From assembly GCA_000510845.1 (NCBI GenBank), contig AZOF01000002.1, positions 62,001 through 126,000 of the forward strand: 64,000 bases of DNA. Reading direction: 5' to 3'. Below the pieces are notes generated by a model. It was given only the letters and a program-made list of their open reading frames with translations, did not search any database and had not been told where the DNA came from. This document shows, one piece after another, positions 28,891 through 36,984 of the stretch. Position 1 is the first letter of the stretch; each line of letters opens with the position of its first letter. A program made the position numbers and the translations under genes. This DNA is from an alpha proteobacterium SCGC AAA028-D10 (GTDB lineage: Bacteria; Pseudomonadota; Alphaproteobacteria; Pelagibacterales; Pelagibacteraceae).

Positions 28891-29167
28891 AATCCTGTTG
28901 GCAACCCTTTATAATTATCATTTATACATTTTTAACTTTAAAAAAGGCAAAGGTTAACAGTTAATAAATTATTATTATTTAACTAATAACATTAATAAGT
29001 ACGTTTTTTTAAATACTTAGAAACGTGTGTAATTTTAAATAAACGACATAAATATAAAGTTATTAAGAAAATTTAATCAACAAAACTTGTTAATAAACTG
29101 TTAATAAAAATATAAACACATTACTAACAGAACCATATAACACTACTATTTTAACTAATATTTATTA
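28891..29167. other. oriC: Probable chromosome replication origin (oriC)
   Basis: This 277-bp gene-free gap lies between the PPSR gene and hemE, the position of oriC in Rickettsia and Caulobacter. It is the longest non-coding stretch of the housekeeping part. Genes on each side are transcribed away from it. Three direct copies of GTTAATAAA occur at 28960-28968, 29089-29097 and 29100-29108, and a TTAA-N7-TTAA element, the CtrA half-site arrangement, spans 29090-29104. Canonical DnaA boxes (TTATCCACA) are not present; the TTATTAAC-type repeats may be their AT-drifted forms. The call rests on synteny and strand bias. Confidence 0.75.
29090..29104. promoter_or_regulatory. CtrA-like TTAA-N7-TTAA site in the origin gap
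   Basis: Two TTAA half-sites are separated by TAAACTG, exactly 7 bases, as in CtrA binding sites of Caulobacter. In DNA this AT-rich, chance matches are common; the position in the probable oriC is what makes it notable. Confidence 0.45.
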
Positions 29168-30181
29168 ATGAATAGTTCTCTTCAAAGTTCTCTTTTAAAT
29201 AAAAAAAAAATTTCTCCTATTTGGTTTATGAGGCAAGCAGGGAGATATCTTCCAGAATATCAAAAAATAAGAAAGAAAAATAAAAATTTTATTAATTTTT
29301 GCCTAAATATAAAAGATGCTACAGAAGTTTCATTACAACCTATAAATAGGTTTAATTTAGACGCAGTTATAGTTTTTTCAGATATTTTATTAATTTTAAA
29401 TGCAGTTGGTCAAAAGGTAGAATTTAAAGAAAAAACAGGACCTATTTTAGAGAATTACGATTTAAATAAATTTTATAAAACACCAGACAAAAACTTTATA
29501 AAAAACTTAAAAAACGTTTATAAAATTTTAAAAAACATAAAAAAAGAACTACCCAAAGAAAAAGCACTAATAGGTTTTGCAGGTTCTCCGTGGACGCTTT
29601 TGGTTTATATGATCAACAAAGGATCACCGAAAAAGAAAAAAAATTTATTAAAAAATTTAAAAAAGAAAGAAGTAATAAAAATAATTAAAAGACTAGAACG
29701 CTTAGTCTATATTCATTGCAAAGAACAAATATTAGCAGGTGCCGACGTTATACAATTATTTGATAGTTGGGCTGGTTTAATTAACAAAGGAAGCTTGAAG
29801 GAACTTTGTATTAACCCAAATAAAAGCATTGTTAATAAACTAAAAAAAAATTTTCCCAACATCCCTATTATTTGTTTCCCCAAGGGAATTAACGAAAATA
29901 TTAATACTTTTATAAAAACAGTAAACCCCCATGGAATTAGTATCGATTATGATATTAATTTAAAGAAATTAGATTTAAATAATAATGTGGTTTTTCAAGG
30001 CGGAATGAACCCAAAATTTTTATTAGGAAACAACCAGAAAATGTTTAGAGAGGCAAAAAAATATTTAGATTTTTTTAAAAACAAACCATACATCTTTAAT
30101 TTGGGTCACGGGATATTACCCAAAACAAAACCAGAGAATGTTAAGAAACTAATTGAGTTTGTAAGGGACTATAATTTATGA
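29168..30181 (+). CDS. hemE: Uroporphyrinogen decarboxylase
   Basis: The 337-aa protein has the N-terminal PIWFMRQAGRYLPEYQ signature with the catalytic Arg residues and the second signature GFAGSPWTLLVYMI. It makes coproporphyrinogen III for heme. It begins the rightward hemE-hemH-hemJ set next to oriC and overlaps hemH by 4 bases (ATGA). Confidence 0.98.
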   Translation: MNSSLQSSLLNKKKISPIWFMRQAGRYLPEYQKIRKKNKNFINFCLNIKDATEVSLQPINRFNLDAVIVFSDILLILNAVGQKVEFKEKTGPILENYDLNKFYKTPDKNFIKNLKNVYKILKNIKKELPKEKALIGFAGSPWTLLVYMINKGSPKKKKNLLKNLKKKEVIKIIKRLERLVYIHCKEQILAGADVIQLFDSWAGLINKGSLKELCINPNKSIVNKLKKNFPNIPIICFPKGINENINTFIKTVNPHGISIDYDINLKKLDLNNNVVFQGGMNPKFLLGNNQKMFREAKKYLDFFKNKPYIFNLGHGILPKTKPENVKKLIEFVRDYNL

Positions 30182-31191
30182 GTTTTGACTTAGATAAAAT
30201 AAATCATCCAAAAGTCAAATTTGGGAAAACCGGGGTTTTGTTGGTTAACCTTGGAACGCCAGATTCGACAAGTTGGTGGGATATTAGAAAATATTTAAGA
30301 GAGTTTTTGTCAGACACAAGAGTAATAGAGGTCAACCCTGTTCTTTGGCAAATAATTTTAAATTTATTTATATTAACCTTTAGGCCGTCAAAAACGGCCC
30401 ACGCTTATAAAAAGATTTGGATGAACGATACTAACCAATCCCCACTTAGATATTACACAAAAAGCCAAACCCAAAAATTAAAAGAAAATATGGGTAATGA
30501 AACCGTTATTATTGATTTTGCAATGAGGTACGGAAACCCAAGTATAAAAAGTAAATTAGAATTTTTGCAAAAAGAGGGGTGCGAAAAAATTATTATTTTT
30601 CCTTTGTATCCGCAATATGCAGCCGCGACCACAGCAACAGTGTGCGACGAGGTTTATAGAAATTTAATAAAAATGAGATGGCAACCTAGTTTACAAACTA
30701 TTCCACACTATGAAAGCGAACCTTTATTTATTGATGCGCTTGTAAAAAGTATAAAAAAGAAAGTGTCAGAAATTAAATGGAAACCAGATTTAATTTTAGC
30801 ATCTTATCACGGGATACCTAAAAAATATTTCACAAAGGGCGATCCATATCATTGTTATTGTCAAAAAACGACGCGGCTTATCAAAGAAAAATTTAAAGAC
30901 ATCCCAATTGAGACAACTTTCCAGTCAAGATTTGGACCTGAAGAATGGTTAACGCCCTACACGGATAAAACTTTAGAAGAGCTTCCTAATAAAGGTAAAA
31001 AAAATGTGCTTATGATATGTCCAGGATTTTCATCAGATTGCGTTGAGACTTTAGAAGAAATAGCAATTCAAGGAAAAGAAAGTTTTATAGAAAACGGCGG
31101 AGAAAACTACGATGTTGTTCCTTGCCTAAATGATAATGAAGATCATATTAAAATGATGGAGCATATTGTTAAAAAATATTTAATTAATTAA
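30178..31191 (+). CDS. hemH: Ferrochelatase
   Basis: The 337-aa enzyme inserts iron into protoporphyrin IX. The signature is LILASYHGIPKKYFTKGDPYHCYCQKTTRLI, given here as the block near residues 202-232 with the catalytic His in SYHGIP. The later TFQSRFGPEEWLTPYTDKTL is also conserved. It overlaps hemE by 4 bases and hemJ by 1 base. Confidence 0.98.
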   Translation: MSFDLDKINHPKVKFGKTGVLLVNLGTPDSTSWWDIRKYLREFLSDTRVIEVNPVLWQIILNLFILTFRPSKTAHAYKKIWMNDTNQSPLRYYTKSQTQKLKENMGNETVIIDFAMRYGNPSIKSKLEFLQKEGCEKIIIFPLYPQYAAATTATVCDEVYRNLIKMRWQPSLQTIPHYESEPLFIDALVKSIKKKVSEIKWKPDLILASYHGIPKKYFTKGDPYHCYCQKTTRLIKEKFKDIPIETTFQSRFGPEEWLTPYTDKTLEELPNKGKKNVLMICPGFSSDCVETLEEIAIQGKESFIENGGENYDVVPCLNDNEDHIKMMEHIVKKYLIN

Positions 31192-31622
31192 TGAATTTAT
31201 ATTTAACACTTAAAGCAATTCACATTATTGCCGTCATTTCCTGGATGGTTGGCCTTTTGTATTTACCAAGATTATTTGTTTATCACGTTGAAAACAATAG
31301 TGCTGATGTGTCAAAAACTTTTAAAGTAATGGAAAAAAGATTAATGAAAATAATTATGAACCCAGCCATGATTATTACTTGGTTGACCGGTTTGTCTATT
31401 TTATGGATTTCAGGATTAGGCAGTATTTTTTCTTTGTGGATGTCTATTAAGTTTTTATTCGTGATTATTCTCTCTGGTTATCACGGTTTTTTATCTAAAT
31501 GTTTGAAAGATTTTGAGTTAGATAGAAATAATAAAAGTTCAAAATTTTTTAGAATTATTAATGAAATACCAACTATAATACTGATAATCATTGTCTTTTT
31601 GGTTATTTTTAAACCCGCTTGA
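31191..31622 (+). CDS. hemJ: Protoporphyrinogen IX oxidase HemJ
   Basis: The 143-aa protein has four membrane segments. The heme-ligand His lies in KAIHIIAVISWMVGLLYLPR, and a basic KRLMKIIMNPAMIITWLTG follows. HemJ oxidises protoporphyrinogen in bacteria without HemY/HemG. Its place after hemH completes the last steps of heme synthesis in one operon. Confidence 0.92.
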   Translation: MNLYLTLKAIHIIAVISWMVGLLYLPRLFVYHVENNSADVSKTFKVMEKRLMKIIMNPAMIITWLTGLSILWISGLGSIFSLWMSIKFLFVIILSGYHGFLSKCLKDFELDRNNKSSKFFRIINEIPTIILIIIVFLVIFKPA

Positions 31623-31688
31623 AATATAATTAATTATTGTTATATTCGTCTCACACCTAAAAGTTTCACAAGACAATCCCAAACATAA

Positions 31689-32960
31689 ATGAACTTACAA
31701 GACCTAAAAAATAAAACACCAGCAGATTTAATTTTAGAAGCTGAAAAGCTAGGAATCGAAAATCCAAGCACAATGCGTAAACAAGAAATCTTGTTTGGAA
31801 TTCTTAAAAAACTTGCCGAAAAAAATGAAAAAATTACTGGAAGCGGTGTTCTTGAAACACTACAAGATGGCTTTGGTTTTTTAAGAGCTACAGAGTCAAA
31901 TTACTTACCAGGACCCGATGATATTTATGTAAGCCCAAGCCAAATTAGAAGATTTGGTCTTCGAAAAGGAGATACAGTTGAAGGAGAAATTAGGGCCCCA
32001 AAAGATTCTGAGAGATATTTTGCGCTTTTACAAGTTAGCAAAATAAATTTTGAAGATCCTGAGAAATCTAGAAATAAAATTAACTTTGATAATTTAACGC
32101 CTCTGTATCCAGATGAGCGTATAAATTTAGAGGTTGAATCCAACAAAGCAGATAAAAAACCAGATTTGACAGCAAGACTAATTGACCTTGTAACTCCTAT
32201 TGGAAAAGGCCAGAGAGCTTTAATAGTATCGCCACCAAGGGCTGGAAAAACTGTAATACTTCAAAATATTGCACATTCAATTACAGCAAATCATCCTGAG
32301 ATTTATTTAATAGTTCTGCTTATTGATGAAAGACCAGAGGAAGTTACGGACATGCAAAGATCTGTAAAAGGTGAAGTTGTAAGCTCAACATTTGATGAAC
32401 CCGCAATGAGACACGTCCAAGTAGCCGAGATGGTAATTGAGAAAGCAAAAAGATTAGCAGAGCACAAAAAAGACGTGGTGATTTTATTAGACTCAATCAC
32501 TCGATTAGGAAGGGCTTATAACGCAGTTGTTCCAAGTTCAGGAAAAGTACTAACAGGTGGTGTTGATGCCAACGCATTGCAAAGACCAAAAAGATTTTTT
32601 GGAGCAGCAAGAAACATTGAAGAGGGTGGATCTTTAACAATTATTTCAACAGCATTAATTGAAACCGGTTCAAGAATGGATGAAGTTATTTTTGAAGAAT
32701 TTAAAGGAACAGGTAATGCCGAAGTTATTTTAGATAGAAAAATTGCAGATAAGAGAATTTTCCCAGCAATCGACATTACAAAATCCGGAACTAGAAAAGA
32801 AGATTTGTTATTTAAAAAAGAAGACCTTCAGAAAATGAATGTTTTAAGACGACTGATTGCGCCAATGGGGAATATGGAAGCAATAGAATTTTTAATTGGT
32901 AAATTAAGAGAGACAAAAAATAACGCTGAATTTTTTGACTCAATGAATAAGTCTGCTTAA
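31689..32960 (+). CDS. rho: Transcription termination factor Rho
   Basis: The 423-aa RNA-dependent ATPase has the N-terminal SAP-like helix, an RNA-binding OSB domain with [20 protein letters not shown], Walker [13 protein letters not shown], Walker [17 protein letters not shown], and the Q-loop region. It is full length. It follows hemJ by 66 bases and converges on the LON-domain gene. Confidence 0.98.
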   Translation: MNLQDLKNKTPADLILEAEKLGIENPSTMRKQEILFGILKKLAEKNEKITGSGVLETLQDGFGFLRATESNYLPGPDDIYVSPSQIRRFGLRKGDTVEGEIRAPKDSERYFALLQVSKINFEDPEKSRNKINFDNLTPLYPDERINLEVESNKADKKPDLTARLIDLVTPIGKGQRALIVSPPRAGKTVILQNIAHSITANHPEIYLIVLLIDERPEEVTDMQRSVKGEVVSSTFDEPAMRHVQVAEMVIEKAKRLAEHKKDVVILLDSITRLGRAYNAVVPSSGKVLTGGVDANALQRPKRFFGAARNIEEGGSLTIISTALIETGSRMDEVIFEEFKGTGNAEVILDRKIADKRIFPAIDITKSGTRKEDLLFKKEDLQKMNVLRRLIAPMGNMEAIEFLIGKLRETKNNAEFFDSMNKSA

Positions 32961-32967
32961 TTATTTG

Positions 32968-33621
32968 TTAGTGGATTTGTCGTTCAGACCCAGGATTGTT
33001 TCCAATAATATAAAAATTTATTATTTGATTAATAAGTAAATTTCTCTCAATCAAAGTTTTTGCTTCTAGCAAACCCTGTTTTTCGCTCACAGAAAAAGGA
33101 CATATCATTGATAGTGAATTTATTAATTGGTCTGGCTCAACTTTTTCAACAATCTTCCAATCAGTAGATAAATGGTGAATTTTAAATAGTTTTCTAGCTT
33201 TGTCTATGAGCTGCAGCACATCAATCTTGTCATCAAATTTTATTTTTTCTAGATCATCTAAAAACTCATCACAGGTCACTCTAAATTTTCTATAAGGCAG
33301 ATTAGTCTCCGCTTCATCTAAAACTCTAAACCTCACTAAGCCTTTAAGGTTTATTAAATATCTCCCATCAGCCGTTTTAGTATGAGTGTCTATTTTCCCA
33401 AGACAACCAACGCTAAACACTCCAGGTTTTTTTAGATTATTACCTTCTCTTGTTTGGATCATTCCAATCATTTTATTTGATGCCAAAGCATCTTCGATCA
33501 TCTTTTTATATCTAGGCTCAAATATATTCAGAGGCAAAATTGTATTTGGAAAGAAGACTGCATTTGCAAGTGGGAAAATAGATATTTCTTGGGGAATTTC
33601 TTTTTTATCAAAAGTTGTCAT
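32968..33621 (-). CDS. LON substrate-binding domain protein
   Basis: The 217-aa protein consists of a LON N-domain without the ATPase or protease parts: ISIFPLANAVFFPNTILPLNIFEPRYKKMIEDAL, summarised as the IFPL...P..IFEPRY signature near residues 14-40, and GCLGKI. Such short proteins are common in Alphaproteobacteria, and the role is unknown. It is the last chromosomal gene before tRNA-Gly and the mobile element. Confidence 0.9.
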   Translation of the reverse strand: MTTFDKKEIPQEISIFPLANAVFFPNTILPLNIFEPRYKKMIEDALASNKMIGMIQTREGNNLKKPGVFSVGCLGKIDTHTKTADGRYLINLKGLVRFRVLDEAETNLPYRKFRVTCDEFLDDLEKIKFDDKIDVLQLIDKARKLFKIHHLSTDWKIVEKVEPDQLINSLSMICPFSVSEKQGLLEAKTLIERNLLINQIINFYIIGNNPGSERQIH

Positions 33622-33712
33622 TATGAATTAATATAGTGTTTAATTTGTTTAATTCAATTTCACTTTTCAATTGATTATAATTTATTTTTGTTTAATTTCA
33701 CTGGATTATTAA

Positions 33713-33787
33713 GCGGGTGTAGCTCAGTGGTAGAGCGAATCGTTGCCAACGATTAGGTCGTGGGTTCAATTCCCTTCACCCGCTCCA
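33713..33787 (+). tRNA. tRNA-Gly (anticodon GCC)
   Basis: A complete 75-nt cloverleaf is visible: acceptor GCGGGTG paired with CACCCGC, D-arm GCTC...GAGC, anticodon stem-loop AATCG-TTGCCAA-CGATT with anticodon GCC, a short variable loop, a T-arm GTGGG-TTCAATT-CCCTT (with a weak pair at its base), then TCCA encoded. The 3' part from 33765 is the integration core of the mobile element, so the tRNA stays intact after insertion. Confidence 0.97.
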
Positions 33788-33790
33788 AAA
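33765..33790 (+). other. attL: attL core (direct repeat of tRNA 3' end)
   Basis: The 26-bp segment covers the T-loop to the discriminator/CCA end of tRNA-Gly plus four A. It is identical to 57530-57555. The bases on either side differ (G versus A upstream, A versus T downstream), so the repeat limits are clear. Confidence 0.95.
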
Positions 33791-33836
33791 ACATAAGTAA
33801 TCATTAATCTTTTTTCAAATTCCTTTATTTTTTGAT

Positions 33837-33859
33837 GGCAGACAACTGGCAGACAACTT
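33837..33859 (+). repeat. Tandem arm-type repeats, left end
   Basis: Two head-to-tail copies of GGCAGACAACT (33837-33847 and 33848-33858, the second extended by T) lie 46 bases inside attL. The same 12-mer recurs at 34517, 57460 and 57481. They fit arm-type integrase sites, which are short repeats near the core that the integrase N-terminus binds. Confidence 0.75.
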
Positions 33860-33910
33860 TTTGTGTGCTAAGTTAAAAAATTAAATGTTTTTATTTAAGA
33901 TCACTTTAAT
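33848..33910 (+). repeat. 63-bp imperfect direct repeat, copy A (upstream of peroxiredoxin gene)
   Basis: This block begins with the arm-type motif and matches 34517-34578 at roughly 85% of positions with a one-base gap, including the identical stretch TTTTTATTTAAGAT. The two copies flank the peroxiredoxin gene, in the same orientation. Confidence 0.85.
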
Positions 33911-33934
33911 AAAAAATATACATAAGCATAAATT

Positions 33935-34498
33935 ATGAATCTAAAACATCTTGATGCTCCTGATTGGTCTAAAATTCCAGCGCCTATAGGCGATGAAGAT
34001 TTAAGTCATTTATTAAAATATAAAATTAAATCAGTTAAATTAAAATCTACGAATGATCATTTAATAAATTTATCTGAAACAAAAGGTTTGTCCGTTATTT
34101 ATATTTACCCAATGACAGGACAACCTAACAAACCACTCCCTGATGACTGGGACAATATTCCTGGAGCAAGAGGATGTACACCGCAGTCCTGTTCTTTTAG
34201 AGATAATTTTCAACATTTAGAAAAATTGAATGTAAGTATTTTTGGTTTGTCTACTCAAACAACCGAATATCAAAAAGAGATGGCGGAAAGGTTGCGTCTG
34301 CCTTTTCCAATATTGTCTGATGAAAAACTTGAATTTGCTACACAATTAAATTTGCCAGTTTTTGAAGTGGAAAATATGAAGTTAATTAAAAGAATAACTT
34401 TAATATTAAATGATAATATGATTGTAAAATATTTTTATCCAATTTTTCCCCCAGATAAGAATGTAGAACAAGTAATTAAATTCTTAACTAATAAATAA
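33935..34498 (+). CDS. Peroxiredoxin (AhpC/TSA, Bcp/PrxQ-like), element cargo
   Basis: The 187-aa thioredoxin-fold peroxidase has GARGCTPQSCSFRDN (about residues 77-91): the peroxidatic Cys is in the CTPQSC pair, and the spacing of four between Cys resembles PrxQ/Bcp. FGLSTQTTEYQKEMAERLRLPFPILSD is the conserved following region (quoted in part as LRLPFPILSD). It reduces peroxides with thiol donors. It is the first gene of the element after attL and is bracketed by two copies of a 63-bp repeat, so it may have been acquired separately from the rest. Confidence 0.85.
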   Translation: MNLKHLDAPDWSKIPAPIGDEDLSHLLKYKIKSVKLKSTNDHLINLSETKGLSVIYIYPMTGQPNKPLPDDWDNIPGARGCTPQSCSFRDNFQHLEKLNVSIFGLSTQTTEYQKEMAERLRLPFPILSDEKLEFATQLNLPVFEVENMKLIKRITLILNDNMIVKYFYPIFPPDKNVEQVIKFLTNK

Positions 34499-34516
34499 AA
34501 TTTATTACAAATCTCA

Positions 34517-34578
34517 GGCAGACAACTTTTGTGCGTTAATTTAAAAAGTTAAATATTTTTATTTAAGATTGTTTTAAT
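34517..34578 (+). repeat. 62-bp imperfect direct repeat, copy B (downstream of peroxiredoxin gene)
   Basis: This is the second copy of the block at 33848-33910, again starting with GGCAGACAACTT. No copy of the 26-bp core is found beside it. Confidence 0.85.
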
Positions 34579-34705
34579 CATAAATGTTTTGGTTCTGAGC
34601 GGGTCTAGCGTCATATTTTAATAAAAAAGTACTATATAAAATATAGATATAATTAATATTTACCTTTTATTAAAGATATGTTTTAAACGCATAGTTTACG
34701 AAATC

Positions 34706-34763
34706 TTTAGCGCTAAACTTTCGACCTACGACATAGGTCCCTTTTGATTCGTTGAGCGCTAAT
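34706..34763 (+). promoter_or_regulatory. Structured leader upstream of the 144-aa zinc-ribbon gene
   Basis: In this less AT-rich stretch I see a 12-bp palindrome TTTAGCGCTAAA (34706-34717), a hairpin GACCTA-CGACA-TAGGTC (34723-34739), and a second AGCGCTAA-type copy at 34755-34762. The gene starts 9 bases later at 34772. This may be an operator pair around a hairpin. The rest of the 273-bp spacer 34499-34771 is AT-rich with repeat copy B. Confidence 0.45.
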
Positions 34764-34771
34764 AGATTTTT

Positions 34772-35206
34772 ATGAGAACTACTTTAGTAAACTGTACATA
34801 TTGCGATTCTAATCAGAAAATATTTCATATTTCATATAATTTAAAAAAATTTCTAAATAATTTTAAAAAAGAAAAAATCTTTATTCTTGGAACTTATAGT
34901 AAGAAACAAGAAACAATAAAAAAATTTAATTGTAATAAATGCTCTGAGTCTCTGTTTATTTATTACGATATTGAAAAATCACAATATCTTGTAAATGGTA
35001 AACGACTAGAAGAATTAAGAAATGCTATTCTGGAGAAAAAAAGAGGTATTGGAATTTTAAAGAAAAAGTTAGTTGAAAATATCAATGAACAAATAAAAGA
35101 TTTTTTACGAATAAAAAGCATTAAAGAAGAAGAAGAGTTAAATCATTTAATTCAAGAAGAAAAAGAGTTAACAGAACGCGCTCCAAAAGAAGATACTCAA
35201 GTTTGA
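34772..35206 (+). CDS. Hypothetical protein with CxxC...CxxC zinc ribbon and coiled coil
   Basis: I do not recognise the 144-aa protein. Cys8/Cys11 (NCTYC) and a later FNCNKCSESLF pair could bind one zinc. After about residue 80 it becomes a charged helix rich in Glu, Lys and Ile, probably a coiled coil. It converges on the integrase gene, 4 bases between the stops. Confidence 0.6.
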   Translation: MRTTLVNCTYCDSNQKIFHISYNLKKFLNNFKKEKIFILGTYSKKQETIKKFNCNKCSESLFIYYDIEKSQYLVNGKRLEELRNAILEKKRGIGILKKKLVENINEQIKDFLRIKSIKEEEELNHLIQEEKELTERAPKEDTQV

Positions 35207-35210
35207 AAAC

Positions 35211-36446
35211 TTAGTTACAATAAAGTTTATTATAAATCTCAACGATCTTCTGTTCAGAAAATTTCTGTAGATAACGACTGTTCAACATATTCGTACTGGT
35301 GTTACCAACTTTTGCGATTAAGTCTAAATTGCCTGATTTTGCGTAGGTCTCAATGAAGTTTGATGCTCTTAGACTATAAAGTGGTCGGTGGCGTTTAGAA
35401 CTCTTATTCAGAACGTATAGACCTAGTTTACGACTGATCTTAACAAATATTTTTCCAATTTTTCTTTGTAGTGTTTCTCTATTCTTCTCGTGATTGAAGA
35501 ATAGATATTCACTTCCAGTTACACGAGGATATCTTCTACATATTCTTCTCAAATAAATGTCTTTAGCAATTGGATGACTTGGTAATGGATTGTTATTCTG
35601 TTGGACTTTTCTATGTGGTGGATCAATGACTAGAATTTCTTGTCGTTGAATAGATGTAATTATTTTAACGTCATTATGCGTAAGTGATAAAAACTCTTTA
35701 CCTGGTCTTAATGGTACAAAATAAAGAAAGTTTACGATGTCTGCGACTTCATCATAGTGAGGATATCTCAAATCAGTTTTAGATATTCTTCTTAACTCAT
35801 TTGTAATCTGGTGAATTTCATCTTTTGTATAAGGTTGAAAACTAGAAGGTTTTTTATATTTAATCTTAGGAAAGGTTGGCACTAACTGAACTGCGTTTAA
35901 CTCAATTGCTTTTTTGAATATGCCTTTGATGATTGTAAAATAATTATTAATTGTTTTAGGTTCTTTTTTATTAGTAATTAAATTCATTTTAATCTTTTCA
36001 AAATGTTCTGTGTGAATGTCTTTAATGTTTAAATCGCCAATAACATTATCTATTTCTGTAAAGTAACGAGTGTTTGTAGAGTGAACTAGATTGTCGTCTA
36101 TTTCTTTTAGATTTGCTCTTTCTAGTAATTCTAAATGATACTTATTGTAAAAGTATCTACAGATCATATTGGGAATAACAGTGTGCTTTTTCTTTAGAAT
36201 TGGGGTGCCGTTTTTATTTGCTAGAAAATCTAACCAGACTTCTTTTGCTTTTTTAGTTGCGAGTCTTTCGTCTGATGTTTTAAGAGATATGATTTTAAAA
36301 CCATCTTTTGAGAGTTCTCTACCTACATAAAACTTTGCGTAGTAGTTTTTACACTCGTATTTTTTACTATTTTTAACTGTAGTTCTTTTAATTAAAGTTA
36401 AAGTATTACAGTTCTCCAAGTGAATTAATTTGGTGATTTTAGTCAT
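35211..36446 (-). CDS. int: Tyrosine recombinase/integrase of the element
   Basis: The 411-aa protein has an N-terminal arm/core-binding region and a C-terminal phage-integrase catalytic domain. Arg247 (VPLRPGKEFLSLTHNDV), Arg360 (RPLYSLRASNF) and the Tyr392 nucleophile (LNSRYLQ) are in place. In box II the usual His-x-x-Arg-His is Tyr-Ser-Leu-Arg-Ala, and the third position is Asn (VGNTSTNML), so both His sites are substituted. A YSLR form of box II is common in integrases of this branch, and the frame is intact. It faces attL from 1.4 kb away. It should catalyse insertion and excision at tRNA-Gly. Confidence 0.92.
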   Translation of the reverse strand: MTKITKLIHLENCNTLTLIKRTTVKNSKKYECKNYYAKFYVGRELSKDGFKIISLKTSDERLATKKAKEVWLDFLANKNGTPILKKKHTVIPNMICRYFYNKYHLELLERANLKEIDDNLVHSTNTRYFTEIDNVIGDLNIKDIHTEHFEKIKMNLITNKKEPKTINNYFTIIKGIFKKAIELNAVQLVPTFPKIKYKKPSSFQPYTKDEIHQITNELRRISKTDLRYPHYDEVADIVNFLYFVPLRPGKEFLSLTHNDVKIITSIQRQEILVIDPPHRKVQQNNNPLPSHPIAKDIYLRRICRRYPRVTGSEYLFFNHEKNRETLQRKIGKIFVKISRKLGLYVLNKSSKRHRPLYSLRASNFIETYAKSGNLDLIAKVGNTSTNMLNSRYLQKFSEQKIVEIYNKLYCN

Positions 36447-36505
36447 TTCAATTTGGTAAGTGGTCTTTTTTAAAAGTCAATTTTTGTTATATTTTTATTA
36501 TTTCT

Positions 36506-36718
36506 TTAATCACACCACTCCTCGATACCTTTTGGTTTTTTCATCCCGCTCATAGGCACTTTTTTATTTGCTCTTACTATTGTCATTTTTTCACAGTTCT
36601 CTTTATTTTTATTCAATTCGTAACTTTTTTCAAAAAGTTCAGTATCACTAACCCAATTCTCATCATTCATTTTTTGAAAAAATTTTAAAGTTTCATCTTC
36701 TGTTTCAATATTAATCAT
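36506..36718 (-). CDS. Hypothetical small protein (70 aa)
   Basis: Not recognised. It is a charged 70-residue protein (MINIETEDETLKFFQKMNDE...) with a basic C-terminal half containing RANKKVPMSGMKKPKG. It precedes the integrase in the same direction, 59 bases away, and could be an excisionase-type factor by position only. The upstream region holds strong inverted repeats (36761-36961). Confidence 0.5.
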   Translation of the reverse strand: MINIETEDETLKFFQKMNDENWVSDTELFEKSYELNKNKENCEKMTIVRANKKVPMSGMKKPKGIEEWCD

Positions 36719-36760
36719 TTTTTTATTTCATTGATTGTTTTTATTTTTTTAAGTTTTTCA

Positions 36761-36803
36761 ACAACAGTTCATCACCACATCACGTGTATGTATGAACTGT
36801 TGT
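36761..36803 (-). promoter_or_regulatory. Perfect 12-bp inverted repeat upstream of the 70-aa gene
   Basis: ACAACAGTTCAT (36761-36772) is exactly complementary to ATGAACTGTTGT (36792-36803) across a 19-base loop containing CACGTG. It lies 43 bases before the start of the leftward 70-aa gene, so it is in its leader or promoter. It could be an operator, a cruciform site or an RNA hairpin. Confidence 0.65.
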
Positions 36804-36874
36804 CGTGTTCACCAATTAGACAGTGAGTAAATCGAAACCCAATCTTTTATGATTTAATGAATCATTGTTGGGAT

Positions 36875-36961
36875 AAAAGTTGAACTCACTTATCTCATCG
36901 TTACAGATAAAACCTTCGCAGGATAATTCACTGTAACTATGTTTATTAAAAATCAACTTTT
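36875..36961 (-). ncRNA. Nested inverted repeats: possible structured RNA
   Basis: Three nested stems share one axis: outer AAAAGTTGA (36875-36883) with TCAACTTTT (36953-36961), middle GTTACAG (36900-36906) with CTGTAAC (36931-36937), inner CCT with AGG around a four-base loop (36913-36922). Read on the minus strand the inner loop is GCGA, a GNRA tetraloop. It lies in the 266-bp gene-free gap between two leftward genes, so it would be transcribed as leader or 3' end. This is inference from symmetry only. Confidence 0.4.
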
Positions 36962-36984
36962 TACTCGAGAAATCGTAGATTTAT

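Noticed and set aside
28891-29167. Classic 9-mer DnaA boxes in the origin gap
   Set aside because: I searched both strands for TTATCCACA-like sequences and found only TTATTAAC-type repeats that miss the central CC, so I did not annotate boxes.
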